Source: Anaerolineaceae bacterium oral taxon 439
Lineage (GTDB): Bacteria > Chloroflexota > Anaerolineae > Anaerolineales > Anaerolineaceae
DNA: 64,000 bases
NCBI GenBank assembly: GCA_001717545.1
Contig: CP017039.1
Location: 1,798,001-1,862,000, forward strand
Reading direction: 5' to 3'
Shown here: piece by piece, positions 8,450-16,967 of the stretch
Position numbering within the stretch: the stretch's first letter is position 1
How the letters are laid out: the number at the start of each line of letters is the position of its first letter
Translations under genes and position numbers: made by a program
Notes under the pieces: generated by a model
Database searches by the model: none
Seen by the model: only the letters and a program-made list of their open reading frames with translations
What the model was told of the DNA's origin: nothing

Positions 8450-10003
8450 TCAGCCAACACACTGATAATCGCTCGCTATTTGAGAGAATAGGCTGCTGTA
8501 AAGCCCTGGGATTTCCCCCGCCAGAAGCGTCCGGTTCTCCGCGCGTTCCTTTCGGAAGATTTCGCCCGCCGACCCATGGAACCAGACGCCGAGCTGCGCT
8601 GCGGAAAACGGATCGGAGCCCTGCGCGGCGAAACCCGCGATCGTTCCGCTCAGGACGTCCCCGCTCCCCGCCTTTGCCAACGCGGCGTTCGCGAACGGCG
8701 CAACGGCCGTTTCGCCCCATGGCGCGGCGATAACCGTATATGCGCCTTTCAGCACGACGATCGCGCTCCATTCCCTCGCCTTTTCCTCCGCCAACGGGAT
8801 CCGCCGCCGGTTCACGTCTGCGACCGTGCATCCGCAAAGCCGCGCCATTTCGCCCGGATGCGGCGTGAGGATCGTTCCGGAAGGAAGCCGGCTTAATATC
8901 TCGCGCCGATCCGAAAGATAATTCAACGCGTCCGCGTCGAAGATCGGCGTCCTGATCCGCCCCAGGATTTCCGGATCGAAAAGAACGTCAAGAAACGTCG
9001 TCGATAAATTCCCCATCCCGAGTCCCGGACCAACGAGCCATGCCGAATTTTCGCGGTCGGGAAGCTTCCGCTCCAGCGCAGCCCGGTTTTCACCCGCGTT
9101 GTCCGAAATCGTATCCCAGACAGCCTCAGCCGCCCGCGACGCGACGCAGCGGCGTACCAGCTCGTTCGAATTGATCTCGACCAGCCCTGCCCCGGAGCGG
9201 TACGCCGCTTCCGCCGCCAACGCCGGCGCGCCAAAATACTTTTCGCATCCGCCAAAAATTCGGACGGTCCCGAACGCGCCTTTATGCGAAACGTCGCAAC
9301 GTTCCGGCAGGCGCGCTTGAACCCAGCTCTGCGTCAGGGAGCGGCGCCGAATCCGCGAATAGACCGGGAGCTCCGGATCGAGACGCATCCGAACGCCCGA
9401 CAGCTTCCCGCCGATCGCCCCGGCGCTGCCCATCAGCTGTCCAAGCTTGAACGCATGGATCGCGACCGTCTGATCCGCGCGGAGCGCGTCCGGGTCCGTT
9501 TCGCCGCTGTCGCAGTTCATCCCGGACACACAGTCGACCGCGATTATCCGTGCCGGGAACGCCCGCGCGTTCAACATCCGAAACAGCGGTCGACAGCGAT
9601 CGGGAAGCGGCGGACGGAAACCGATCCCGAAAACCCCGTCAAGGATCATGTCTGTCTCGCTCAGGAACGCCCGAACCTGCGTCCCACCTTCCGCGCTGCC
9701 GAGCGCCGCCGTCGGGACGCAGCCCATCCGCAGCCTCGCTTCGTAAATGTCCTCCTTCCGCTCGTCGATCAGAATCGCGCGGACCGCCCGCCCCCTTTTT
9801 TTCAGCTCCAATAAGGCGACGATCGTATCGGCCCCATTATTCCCTTTTCCGATCAGCCCGGTAATCCGCAGTCCGCGCGGATACCGATCAACCTCCGCAG
9901 CGACCGCTTTCCCAACCATGTCGACCATCGCTTCATAGCTCGTTCCCGCCTCGAAACCTTCCCGTTCAATTTCGCGCATTTCTGCAACCGTCACAATTTC
10001 CAT
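8450..10003 (-). CDS. nnr: Bifunctional NAD(P)H-hydrate epimerase / ADP-dependent NAD(P)H-hydrate dehydratase
   Basis: A 517-residue metabolite-repair protein. The N-terminal YjeF_N domain (about 1-215; GKGNNGADT) epimerises R- and S-NAD(P)HX. The C-terminal ribokinase-like domain (about 230-510; LTPHPGEMARL and the anion-hole GSGDVLSG) dehydrates S-NAD(P)HX using ADP. I start it at the ATG at 10003, preceded by GGAGG with a 5-nt gap; a longer frame begins at 10078 but would include the divergent promoter region. It is divergent from the DUF1461 gene, with 89 bp between the two. Confidence 0.93.
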   Translation of the reverse strand: MEIVTVAEMREIEREGFEAGTSYEAMVDMVGKAVAAEVDRYPRGLRITGLIGKGNNGADTIVALLELKKRGRAVRAILIDERKEDIYEARLRMGCVPTAALGSAEGGTQVRAFLSETDMILDGVFGIGFRPPLPDRCRPLFRMLNARAFPARIIAVDCVSGMNCDSGETDPDALRADQTVAIHAFKLGQLMGSAGAIGGKLSGVRMRLDPELPVYSRIRRRSLTQSWVQARLPERCDVSHKGAFGTVRIFGGCEKYFGAPALAAEAAYRSGAGLVEINSNELVRRCVASRAAEAVWDTISDNAGENRAALERKLPDRENSAWLVGPGLGMGNLSTTFLDVLFDPEILGRIRTPIFDADALNYLSDRREILSRLPSGTILTPHPGEMARLCGCTVADVNRRRIPLAEEKAREWSAIVVLKGAYTVIAAPWGETAVAPFANAALAKAGSGDVLSGTIAGFAAQGSDPFSAAQLGVWFHGSAGEIFRKERAENRTLLAGEIPGLYSSLFSQIASDYQCVG

Positions 10004-10080
10004 GAGCACCTCCGCGGATTTTAAACTGATGATTAAGTTCAATTCAGCGTATCCATTCAGCAAAAACAATTCGGACAAGA

Positions 10081-10086
10081 TAAAAT
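10081..10086 (+). promoter_or_regulatory. -10 box giving a leaderless transcript
   Basis: TAAAAT ends exactly 6 nt before the ATG at 10093, and no Shine-Dalgarno sequence is present. Transcription would start at or next to the start codon. The -35 region is weak. Confidence 0.5.
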
Positions 10087-10092
10087 GAACGC

Positions 10093-10842
10093 ATGAAGTT
10101 TTTCTTAACGTTGTCCAATAAGCTAATTATAGCCGCGTCGCCGTTTATCTTCCTGATGGCCGTTGTCGTCAGCGTTTTTACCCCCGCCTTTATTTGGATC
10201 GAGTACCAGCGTCCGGGTTTTCCTCCGGATGAATTCGGCTTTTCGACGGAGGAAAGGCTCAGGTACGGAATTCATTCTGTAAATTACGTAACCTCATTGC
10301 GGAATCTTTCTTTAGCCGAGCTGACAGGCCCCGACAGCGAACCGCTCTATCGGGAATCGGAGCTTTCCCACATGGCGGACGTACGAACGGTATTCCAGTC
10401 CGCCCGCTGGGCGCTGGCAGGTTTGATTGCGCTGACCGTGGTCCAATTCGCGCTGACCTGGAGAAGACCGGCCGCGTTCCGGGACCTGCTGTACGCGCTG
10501 CGCACCGGCGCGCTGGCGTCGATCGTGGTATACAGCCTGCTGATGATCCTGTCCCTGACCATTTTTGATCAGGTTTTCTATTCTTTTCATCAGCTGTTCT
10601 TCGCGGAAGGCAGCTGGCTTTTTTACACGTCCGACGCGCTGATCCGGCTCTTCCCGAAACAGCTCTGGGTTGACGCGTTTATCGTCGCCGGCGTCGCGGC
10701 GCTCGCGCTCGCGGTCCTTTTCTATTTTCTTTTCCGCGCTTTCGCGAAAAGGGCGGCGATTCCGCCAGTTTCCGGAAAAACTTCTCTAAACGCCGTCCGT
10801 TCATCATCCAGACCGGACGGGGCAGCCTCATTCAAAAGATAA
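10093..10842 (+). CDS. TIGR01906/DUF1461 family integral membrane protein
   Basis: A 249-residue membrane protein with four or five predicted transmembrane helices (about residues 10-35, 105-122, 135-158, 205-230). Hallmarks of the family are ELSHMADVRTVF after the first extracytoplasmic loop and the FHQLFFAEGSWLF...LIRLFPKQLW loop before the last helix. The family is common in Chloroflexota and Firmicutes; its function is unknown. DegV follows 21 nt downstream in the same direction, so the two are probably one transcript. Confidence 0.85.
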   Translation: MKFFLTLSNKLIIAASPFIFLMAVVVSVFTPAFIWIEYQRPGFPPDEFGFSTEERLRYGIHSVNYVTSLRNLSLAELTGPDSEPLYRESELSHMADVRTVFQSARWALAGLIALTVVQFALTWRRPAAFRDLLYALRTGALASIVVYSLLMILSLTIFDQVFYSFHQLFFAEGSWLFYTSDALIRLFPKQLWVDAFIVAGVAALALAVLFYFLFRAFAKRAAIPPVSGKTSLNAVRSSSRPDGAASFKR

Positions 10843-10863
10843 AAAGGGAGCATTCAATCTTCT

Positions 10864-11715
10864 ATGACCGACAGAAAAATCATTATCACCACCGAATCCA
10901 CCTGTGATATCCCCAGGTGCGAACAGGAGCGACTCGGAATTTTTACCGTTTCAACCTATATCATGATCGGCGGACGGTCGTATCTGGACTGGACGGAAAT
11001 AACGACGAGCGATTTTTTTGAGCTGACAAAAGCGCGAGATATCCGGCCGACAACCTCCGCCGTCCCCGTGCATGATTACGAGACGCTTTTCCGTCAGTTC
11101 GACGGTCAGGACGCCGATATTCTTCATATCGCCGTTTCGCAGAATTTTTCCGCCTGCTTCAATAACGCGGTCGTCGCCGCGCAAAGCTTCAAAAATGTGC
11201 ATGTTTTCGACGCGAAAAACGTCTCCGCCGGGCTCGCGCTGGCGATCTATCGCGCGGTTGACCTGCGCGACCGAGGCTTCGCGATTCAGGATATCATCTC
11301 AGACCTGAGCGCGTATGTCGACCGAATCCGTTTCAACTGCGTCCTCGATACGGTCGATTTCATTCGCCGCGGCGGGCGGCTTTCCGCGACCGTCGCGTTG
11401 GGGATCGAGCTGCTGAAAATAAAGCCGGAAATCCTTCTTCGGGACGGGAAAATCGTGATCGGCAGGAAATACCGCGGAAAGCTGGATAAAGCGCTGGGCT
11501 CTTTTGTTGAGAACCAGCTGAAAAACGTCAGCCATATCGATAAAACGCGGGTCCTCGTCGCCAATACGCTCCGAGATCATGAACTCCTCGCCCGTCTTCG
11601 GGACACCGTCGCCAAACGTCTCCCCGACAGCGAGACGATCGTCGTCGAGGTCGGCTCGGTCATCTCCTGCCACGCGGGACCGAACGCGTTCGGATTAGCG
11701 TTCGTCGAAGATTAA
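10864..11715 (+). CDS. DegV family fatty-acid-binding protein
   Basis: A 283-residue DegV (FakB-like) protein. It has the N-terminal TESTCDIP lipid-head motif, TTSAVP, and the DTVDFIRRGGRLS segment characteristic of the family. FakB proteins bind a fatty acid and present it to FakA kinase for acyl-phosphate formation; no fakA is in this window. GGGAG lies about 13 nt before the ATG, a long spacing. Likely co-transcribed with the DUF1461 membrane protein. Confidence 0.88.
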   Translation: MTDRKIIITTESTCDIPRCEQERLGIFTVSTYIMIGGRSYLDWTEITTSDFFELTKARDIRPTTSAVPVHDYETLFRQFDGQDADILHIAVSQNFSACFNNAVVAAQSFKNVHVFDAKNVSAGLALAIYRAVDLRDRGFAIQDIISDLSAYVDRIRFNCVLDTVDFIRRGGRLSATVALGIELLKIKPEILLRDGKIVIGRKYRGKLDKALGSFVENQLKNVSHIDKTRVLVANTLRDHELLARLRDTVAKRLPDSETIVVEVGSVISCHAGPNAFGLAFVED

Positions 11716-11782
11716 CGTTGCGGGGCCCCGAGCGTCAGAAGGTTCGGAGCCCTGCCAAAAGCATTCCACGCCGCCGAGCGGA

Positions 11783-12127
11783 TTAATTCTTCGGAAAGAC
11801 GACAACCAGCAGCATTTTGAACCGTTCCGAAGCGAAAACCGAATGTTCCTTTTCCGCGGGCATCAGGATCGACTGCCCCGCGGATAACGTAAACTCTTGA
11901 TCCTCGATCCGGATCAGCCCCATCCCGTCCAGACAGAGAACGAGTGCGTCCCCGTGGGACGAATGCGTACTGATTTCCTCGTTTTTATCGAACGCGAATA
12001 ACGTAACCGAAACGGCCGCGTTCTGCGCCAGCGTCTTGCTGACAACCTGTCCCGACGCGTAAACGACCTCATCTTTCAGCTCGACCGCCGCTGCGACCGG
12101 GAAGTTCTTAATCATTGCGCTTGTCAT
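11783..12127 (-). CDS. Small single-domain cupin protein
   Basis: A 114-residue cupin with the typical double motif: motif 1 around STHSSHGDALVLCLDGMG and motif 2 around LMPAEKEHSV. Small cupins of this type bind a metal and may act as isomerases, oxygenases or sensors; no substrate can be assigned. The frame opens with GTG at 12133, but GAGG is correctly spaced for the ATG at 12127. A TATAAT at 12176-12181 (complement) is a plausible promoter. Confidence 0.8.
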   Translation of the reverse strand: MTSAMIKNFPVAAAVELKDEVVYASGQVVSKTLAQNAAVSVTLFAFDKNEEISTHSSHGDALVLCLDGMGLIRIEDQEFTLSAGQSILMPAEKEHSVFASERFKMLLVVVFPKN

Positions 12128-12201
12128 GGGCACATCCTCAAACCTTTCATCACAAGTTTGTTATTGACAACTCTGATTATATGCCGGTAGAGCAGGATTC
12201 T

Positions 12202-12219
12202 CCGTTGGTTTTCCAACGG
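12202..12219. other. Short perfect hairpin downstream of ilvE terminator
   Basis: CCGTTGG-TTTT-CCAACGG, a 7-bp stem with a T4 loop, lies just beyond the ilvE terminator. It has no T-run of its own on either strand. Confidence 0.4.
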
Positions 12220-12223
12220 GGAA

Positions 12224-12266
12224 TAAAAAAACGGCTCCAATCCATGCGGCTTGAGGATCGGAGCCG
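12224..12266 (-). terminator. Rho-independent terminator of the vor-ilvE operon
   Basis: On the minus strand the stem CGGCTCC(G)ATCC / GGATTGGAGCCG is followed by a seven-T run. It lies 35 nt past the ilvE stop. Confidence 0.85.
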
Positions 12267-12300
12267 GGCTGCGGCACTGTCAGAATTCCGGCAGGGCCCG

Positions 12301-13392
12301 CTATTTAACTTCGACAGTCCAGCCGAACTCGTCCTTCGCCCGGCCGTTTTGAATCGCGCTGATCTCGTCATAGAGACGTTTCGCGATCGGGCCGGTCTTT
12401 CCGCCGTTGACCTTTACCGTCTCGCCTTTCCAGACAAACGCGCCGACCGGCGAAATCACGGCAGCAGTCCCGGAAGCAAACGATTCATTCAGCGTTCCAT
12501 TCTTCGCAGCGCTGAATACTTCGTCAATTGAAAGCTTACGTTCGGAATGCGGAACGTTCCAGGCCTCAAGCAGCCGTAGAATCGTATCCCGCGTGATTCC
12601 AGGCAGGATCATCCCATCCAGCGGGGCGGTAACGACCTCGTTATGGATCACAAAAAACGCATTTGACGTTCCAATTTCCTGGACATACTTCTTTTCGCTG
12701 CAATCCAGATACAAAACCTGGCTGCAGCCGGCGGCGACGGCTTTTTCCTGCGCTTTCAGGCTGATAACATAGTTCGCGCCAATCTTCGCGAATCCAGTTC
12801 CGCCGGGCATCGCGCGCGAATATTCGTCCTCGACGAAAATCTTCGTCACCGGAAGCTCGCCGTCGTCCGATTGATAGTACGATCCGACCGGACTCAGGAT
12901 CACCGCGAACTTATATGAGCGCGCCGGATGCACTCCGATATACGGATCGTCGGCGAAAACGAACGGGCGAATATACAGCGATGTATTCTTCGCGGTCGGG
13001 ATCCAGTCCCGATCGATATCGACAACCGCTTTAATCGCTTCCATCATCAGCTCCGGATCAATCTTCGGAATACAGATTCGGTCGGCAGTTGTATTGATAC
13101 GCTTAAAATTCATGTCCGGACGGAAGAGCAGGACGCGACCATCCGGCGACTTGTAGGCCTTCATCCCCTCAAACATCTCAATCGCGTAATGCAGCACGGC
13201 AGCAGCGGGGTCCAGCGTAAACGGGCCATAAGGAACGATCCGCCCGCCATGCCATCCTTTTTCATCGTTATAATCCATCACAAACATATGATCGGTAAAA
13301 TATGTCCCAAATCCGAGCTTCGATCCGTCCGTCAGGTCCGGTTTCGGCTTCGGCGCGGTATTTTCAGTCACCTGAAACGTATACTTGCCCAT
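12301..13392 (-). CDS. ilvE: Branched-chain amino acid aminotransferase
   Basis: A 363-residue class IV PLP aminotransferase of the long (type II) BCAT group, interconverting Leu/Ile/Val and their 2-oxoacids. Recognisable parts are HYAIEMFEGMKAY, FRPDMNFKRINTTADR, the region GGTGFAKIGANY holding the PLP lysine, and QEIGTSNAFFV. It is the last gene of the 16.7-12.3 kb operon, starting only 9 nt after the gamma subunit stop. The pairing of a branched-chain transaminase with a 2-oxoacid:ferredoxin oxidoreductase argues that branched-chain 2-oxoacids are the oxidoreductase substrates. Confidence 0.95.
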   Translation of the reverse strand: MGKYTFQVTENTAPKPKPDLTDGSKLGFGTYFTDHMFVMDYNDEKGWHGGRIVPYGPFTLDPAAAVLHYAIEMFEGMKAYKSPDGRVLLFRPDMNFKRINTTADRICIPKIDPELMMEAIKAVVDIDRDWIPTAKNTSLYIRPFVFADDPYIGVHPARSYKFAVILSPVGSYYQSDDGELPVTKIFVEDEYSRAMPGGTGFAKIGANYVISLKAQEKAVAAGCSQVLYLDCSEKKYVQEIGTSNAFFVIHNEVVTAPLDGMILPGITRDTILRLLEAWNVPHSERKLSIDEVFSAAKNGTLNESFASGTAAVISPVGAFVWKGETVKVNGGKTGPIAKRLYDEISAIQNGRAKDEFGWTVEVK

Positions 13393-13401
13393 GTCTTGTC
13401 C

Positions 13402-13941
13402 TTATAAATATTTTTCTCCCGCGTACAACGCCTCAACGTTCTTCGGCAGCAGCTCCGCCTTCGCGCCGTAGAATTCCTTCGCCAGCGCGCCTTCGACGGA
13501 TTCCGCTTTCAACAGCTTCGTTTTTCGAACGATCGCGCCCAGCATGACGATATTCGCTGAGCGTGGAGCGCCGATATCGCTCGCGATCCGGTTAGCGTCG
13601 ACCGGGATAATCTGGATATCCGTGCGTTTCGGCGTCTCGGGGATTACGGAAGTATTATAAAATAGAAACATGCCCGATTCAAGCGTTTTCTCAAACTTAT
13701 GCAACGACTGCAAATTCATCGCAGCGACCAGGTTCGGAACCGAAACGATCGGATTACTGATCGGCTGGTCGGAGACGATCGTCGAGCAGTTCGCCGTCCC
13801 GCCGCGCATCTCCGCGCCATACGACGGAATAAACGTTACGTCCTTCCCTTCAATCATGCCGGCATACGCCAACATGCGCCCAATCGTCAGGACCCCCTGA
13901 CCGCCGAATCCGGCGATAATCGTCTTCCAGGTTGTGATCAT
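13402..13941 (-). CDS. 2-oxoacid:ferredoxin oxidoreductase, gamma subunit
   Basis: A 179-residue gamma-type subunit (POR/KOR/VOR family): the N-terminal GFGGQGVLTIGRMLAYAG and the GAEMRGGTANC segment are diagnostic. It forms part of the catalytic complex that oxidises 2-oxoacids to acyl-CoA with reduction of ferredoxin, or runs in reverse to fix CO2. It overlaps the beta subunit by an ATGA junction. Confidence 0.9.
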   Translation of the reverse strand: MITTWKTIIAGFGGQGVLTIGRMLAYAGMIEGKDVTFIPSYGAEMRGGTANCSTIVSDQPISNPIVSVPNLVAAMNLQSLHKFEKTLESGMFLFYNTSVIPETPKRTDIQIIPVDANRIASDIGAPRSANIVMLGAIVRKTKLLKAESVEGALAKEFYGAKAELLPKNVEALYAGEKYL

Positions 13942-14684
13942 GCGATTGCCTCCGGTTTCTTAAACACGCCCAAAGGATAATACGGGATCATCCGCTCCCG
14001 GACCCATTCCATCGACTTTGGGGCTGTCAGGCCCCAGTTTGTCGGACAGGTCGACAGGAACTCAACAAACGATAATCCAAGCTTTTTCTGCTGCGTTTCG
14101 ACGGCGCGTTCGATCGCCTTTCGGGCTTTGCGAATCTGCGCCGGAGAATCGATCGAAACCCGTTCGACGTACGCCGCGCCGTCGATCGTCGCCAGCATTT
14201 CCGCAACCCGCAACGGGATCCCGTTCCGAACCGCGTCGCGGCCAAGGACCGCGGTCGTCGCCCGCTGACCGATCAGCGTCGTCGGAGCCATCTGCCCGCC
14301 GGTCATCCCATAAATTGCGTTGTTAATAAAAAAAGCGCAGATATTCTCCCCGCGAACAGCGGCATGAACAATTTCAGCCGTTCCGATCGACGCCAGATCG
14401 CCATCCCCCTGATATGTAAAGACGAAATGATCCGGATGCACCCGCTTAATTCCGGTAGCAACCGCCGGCGCGCGCCCATGCGCCGCTTCGCACATTTCTA
14501 CATTCATATACTGATGCGCAATCACGCTGCATCCGATCGGGGAAACGCCGATCGCGCTGTCCAGCAGACCTTTCGCCTCCAGCACGCCCATAATCAGTTT
14601 ATGCGCAATGCCATGGCCGCAGCCCGGGCAATAACTCAGCTCCGCGTCGGTCATCCCGACGGTTTTTTCATAAATCGCTTTCAT
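13938..14684 (-). CDS. 2-oxoacid:ferredoxin oxidoreductase, beta (TPP-binding) subunit
   Basis: A 248-residue thiamine-diphosphate-binding subunit. It shows the CPGCGHG motif near the N terminus, GIGVSPIGCS-like sequence, HGRAPAVATG and the TPP/Mg site GDGDLASIG with a downstream NN (FFINNAIYGMTGGQ). The subunit carries the decarboxylation chemistry. Both ends overlap neighbours as ATGA, consistent with equal-stoichiometry translation. Confidence 0.92.
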   Translation of the reverse strand: MKAIYEKTVGMTDAELSYCPGCGHGIAHKLIMGVLEAKGLLDSAIGVSPIGCSVIAHQYMNVEMCEAAHGRAPAVATGIKRVHPDHFVFTYQGDGDLASIGTAEIVHAAVRGENICAFFINNAIYGMTGGQMAPTTLIGQRATTAVLGRDAVRNGIPLRVAEMLATIDGAAYVERVSIDSPAQIRKARKAIERAVETQQKKLGLSFVEFLSTCPTNWGLTAPKSMEWVRERMIPYYPLGVFKKPEAIA

Positions 14685-15760
14685 TTATATTCCCCCAGAA
14701 TCTTTTCGGCTTCGGCCGCGATGTCTTCCGAAGACGGGATATTCCCGCCGACACGGCTGATCATGCGCACCGGGAATCGCCCGCGAACCGCGCGCTCGAC
14801 ATCGGTCAGCATCTGGCCCATGCTGAGTTCGACGGAGGCAATGACCTTCGTTTTCGCCGTAACGCGGTCGAACGCATACGACGGGAAGGGCCAGACGGTC
14901 CGCGGACGGATCAACCCTGCGCGGATACCGCGCGCCTTCAAAACTCCCAGAACCTCGGCTACGATCCGCGAGGACGAACCGTAGGCGGCGAAAACGATTT
15001 CAGCGTCCTCCACGGACGTCGCCGCCGCGTCAGCCAGCTCTTCTTCCATCGCAGCATATTTATCGAATAAATGATGCACCATTTCTTCAAGCCGAGCCGG
15101 CGTCGGCGCGTACGCGCGGATCAGGTTCCGATCCGGCTTTCCGTTCCGTCCGACGAGCGCCCAGGGCTTCTCGCTGGCGATCTTTTCCAGCGCCTGCGGA
15201 GCGCGCGGTTCCGGCAGGACGACAGGCTCCATCATCTGCCCCATCATGCCGTCAGCCATAATAAAAACCGGATTACGGTATTTATTCGCGATTGCGAAGC
15301 TTTTATAAATGCAATCGATCGCTTCCTGCATCGTCGCGGGCGTAAAAACCGGGATATGGTAATCGCCGTTTCCGCCGCCGCGCGTCATCTGATAATAATC
15401 CGACTGAGCCGGCTGGATCCCGCCGATTCCCGGGCCGGTCCGGGACACGTTTATCGCGACCATCGGAACCTCGGCCATGCAGGCGAAGCTGAACCCCTCC
15501 TGCATCAGCGCAATTCCCGGCGACGCGGACGAGATAAAAACGTCCCCGCCGGCGACGCCGATCCCGTAAGCGATATTGACCGTCGCTAATTCGCTTTCGG
15601 ATTGGATAAACGTTCCGCCGTGCTTCGGGAGCTCCCGCGACATGTACTCGACCAATTCGTTCTGAGGCGTAATCGGATAACCGACATAAAAGCGGCAGCC
15701 AGCCCGGATCGCGGCCTCTCCAAACGCTTCGTTGCCCTTCATCAATACTTTCTGTCCCAT
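14681..15760 (-). CDS. vorB: 2-oxoacid:ferredoxin oxidoreductase, alpha subunit (VorB type)
   Basis: A 359-residue alpha subunit. The opening MGQKVLMKGNEAFGEAA, the YPITPQNELVEYM segment and SELATVNIAYG match the group annotated as 3-methyl-2-oxobutanoate dehydrogenase VorB. The open frame extends upstream into the ferredoxin gene, but that part is a shadow; the ATG at 15760 has a GGGG-containing ribosome site and starts the conserved sequence. The substrate call (branched-chain 2-oxoacids) rests on this resemblance plus the ilvE neighbour; a 2-oxoglutarate role is the main alternative. Confidence 0.88.
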   Translation of the reverse strand: MGQKVLMKGNEAFGEAAIRAGCRFYVGYPITPQNELVEYMSRELPKHGGTFIQSESELATVNIAYGIGVAGGDVFISSASPGIALMQEGFSFACMAEVPMVAINVSRTGPGIGGIQPAQSDYYQMTRGGGNGDYHIPVFTPATMQEAIDCIYKSFAIANKYRNPVFIMADGMMGQMMEPVVLPEPRAPQALEKIASEKPWALVGRNGKPDRNLIRAYAPTPARLEEMVHHLFDKYAAMEEELADAAATSVEDAEIVFAAYGSSSRIVAEVLGVLKARGIRAGLIRPRTVWPFPSYAFDRVTAKTKVIASVELSMGQMLTDVERAVRGRFPVRMISRVGGNIPSSEDIAAEAEKILGEYK

Positions 15761-15774
15761 TTTACGGCCCCTTT

Positions 15775-15999
15775 CTAATCGACGTCGATCCGATAGACGC
15801 TGATTACCGAATCCGGGCAGATCATCGCGCACTGCGCGCAGCCTATGCAGGCGCCCTGATCGAAGATATCCGCCGGATGAAACCCCTTCAGATTCATCTG
15901 GTCCGGATCGATTCGCAGGATCTTCTTCGGGCAGACCGAAACGCACAGGTCGCAGCTCTTGCACCGATCCTTATCAAACTTGACTAAATACTTCCCCAT
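15775..15999 (-). CDS. 2[4Fe-4S] ferredoxin subunit of the 2-oxoacid oxidoreductase
   Basis: A 74-residue delta-type subunit with two CxxCxxCxxxCP clusters (CKSCDLCVSVCPKK and CIGCAQCAMICPDS). It should carry electrons from the TPP subunit to external ferredoxin. It lies between the P-loop ATPase gene and vorB, 14-21 nt from each. Confidence 0.93.
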   Translation of the reverse strand: MGKYLVKFDKDRCKSCDLCVSVCPKKILRIDPDQMNLKGFHPADIFDQGACIGCAQCAMICPDSVISVYRIDVD

Positions 16000-16020
16000 A
16001 GCAACTCCCTTTTCTATTTT

Positions 16021-16722
16021 TTAGGATAAACGCTGATCCAGCCATGACGCCCGCATAATTTCCCGAACCGGAAGGATCGGGACTTTTTCGAAAACGCCGC
16101 CCGAAAGCGACGCGCGAAACGCCGGAAGGATTCGCTCCGGACAGCAGTTAAACCGCAGCGGTATCCCCGTCCGCGCGGCGATCTCGGAACAAAAAAAGGC
16201 CCCATCCATGCAGTTGTCCGGAGTCGTTTCCTTCAGAAAATGAGCGTTATTGACCAGTCCGGTAATTTTCAGCGTTGTCCAGGCTTCGATCCGGGTCATC
16301 ATCAGGATCGCTTTCTCAACCGTTCCCGTTTCAGGTCGATTCGGATTCACGACGCAGAGAAACTCGAAATCGCGATCCGCAATCGCGCTGAGAAACTGAA
16401 CGATAACTTTCGCGCCGTCCGGATCGCCTCCCAAATCGACAATTGCGGCCGTCTCCGCGTCTTCGAGCGGCGCGCGAACGTTCGAGTTCAACGCCGGTAT
16501 TTCAAGCGTAACCTCTTCGCTGAAAAAATTCCCGTAAATCTGAATTCCCAGCGCTTTAAAAGCGTCGATTTTTTCCCTGCTCCGGAAATACGGATTGGCG
16601 ATATCGAGATCGATGACGGCGACCTTGTCGCACTCCTTCCGAAGCTCGATCGCCAGGTTCAGGCAGAACTCAGTTTTCCCGCTCCCATAGTGCCCGCCTG
16701 CGATCATGATCCGTTTACTCAT
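16021..16722 (-). CDS. P-loop ATP-binding protein of the MinD/ParA-CobQ type
   Basis: A 233-residue SIMIBI-class ATPase. Walker A is GGHYGSGKTEFCLNLA, followed by VAVIDLDIANPYFRSRE (the second switch-like Asp) and VDLGGDP. It is the first gene of the vor-ilvE operon. ATPases of this type mature metal centres or load cofactors, so a role in assembling the oxidoreductase clusters is possible, but this is inference from position only. GGGAG is 12 nt before the ATG. Confidence 0.7.
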   Translation of the reverse strand: MSKRIMIAGGHYGSGKTEFCLNLAIELRKECDKVAVIDLDIANPYFRSREKIDAFKALGIQIYGNFFSEEVTLEIPALNSNVRAPLEDAETAAIVDLGGDPDGAKVIVQFLSAIADRDFEFLCVVNPNRPETGTVEKAILMMTRIEAWTTLKITGLVNNAHFLKETTPDNCMDGAFFCSEIAARTGIPLRFNCCPERILPAFRASLSGGVFEKVPILPVREIMRASWLDQRLS

Positions 16723-16772
16723 TCGTCAAACCGGCTCCCTTCCCGATATCGATCATTGCATTCTCTATAAGG

Positions 16773-16778
16773 ATTATA
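16773..16778 (-). promoter_or_regulatory. -10 box of the vor-ilvE operon
   Basis: On the minus strand TATAAT lies about 50 nt upstream of the ATPase start. No good -35 hexamer is seen at the usual distance. Confidence 0.4.
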
Positions 16779-16901
16779 ACCTGACTGCTTCCAGAACATT
16801 CCAAGATAGAATTTTCGAAAAATTCCGCCGGTCCCGTTCCGGTCCATCCTCGAAGCCGAGACGAAAAAGGCGGCATGGATTTCTTCGTCCAGCCGTCATA
16901 C

Positions 16902-16930
16902 AAAAAAGACGCCGGGAAAAATCCGGCGTC
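16902..16930 (-). terminator. Terminator of the sugar ABC ATPase gene
   Basis: Minus-strand stem GACGCCGG / CCGGCGTC with a 7-nt loop, followed by six T; it is 38 nt past the stop at 16968. Confidence 0.88.
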
Positions 16931-16967
16931 ATGAATAAATTCTACGCTGAATGAGTTCCGGAGGTCC

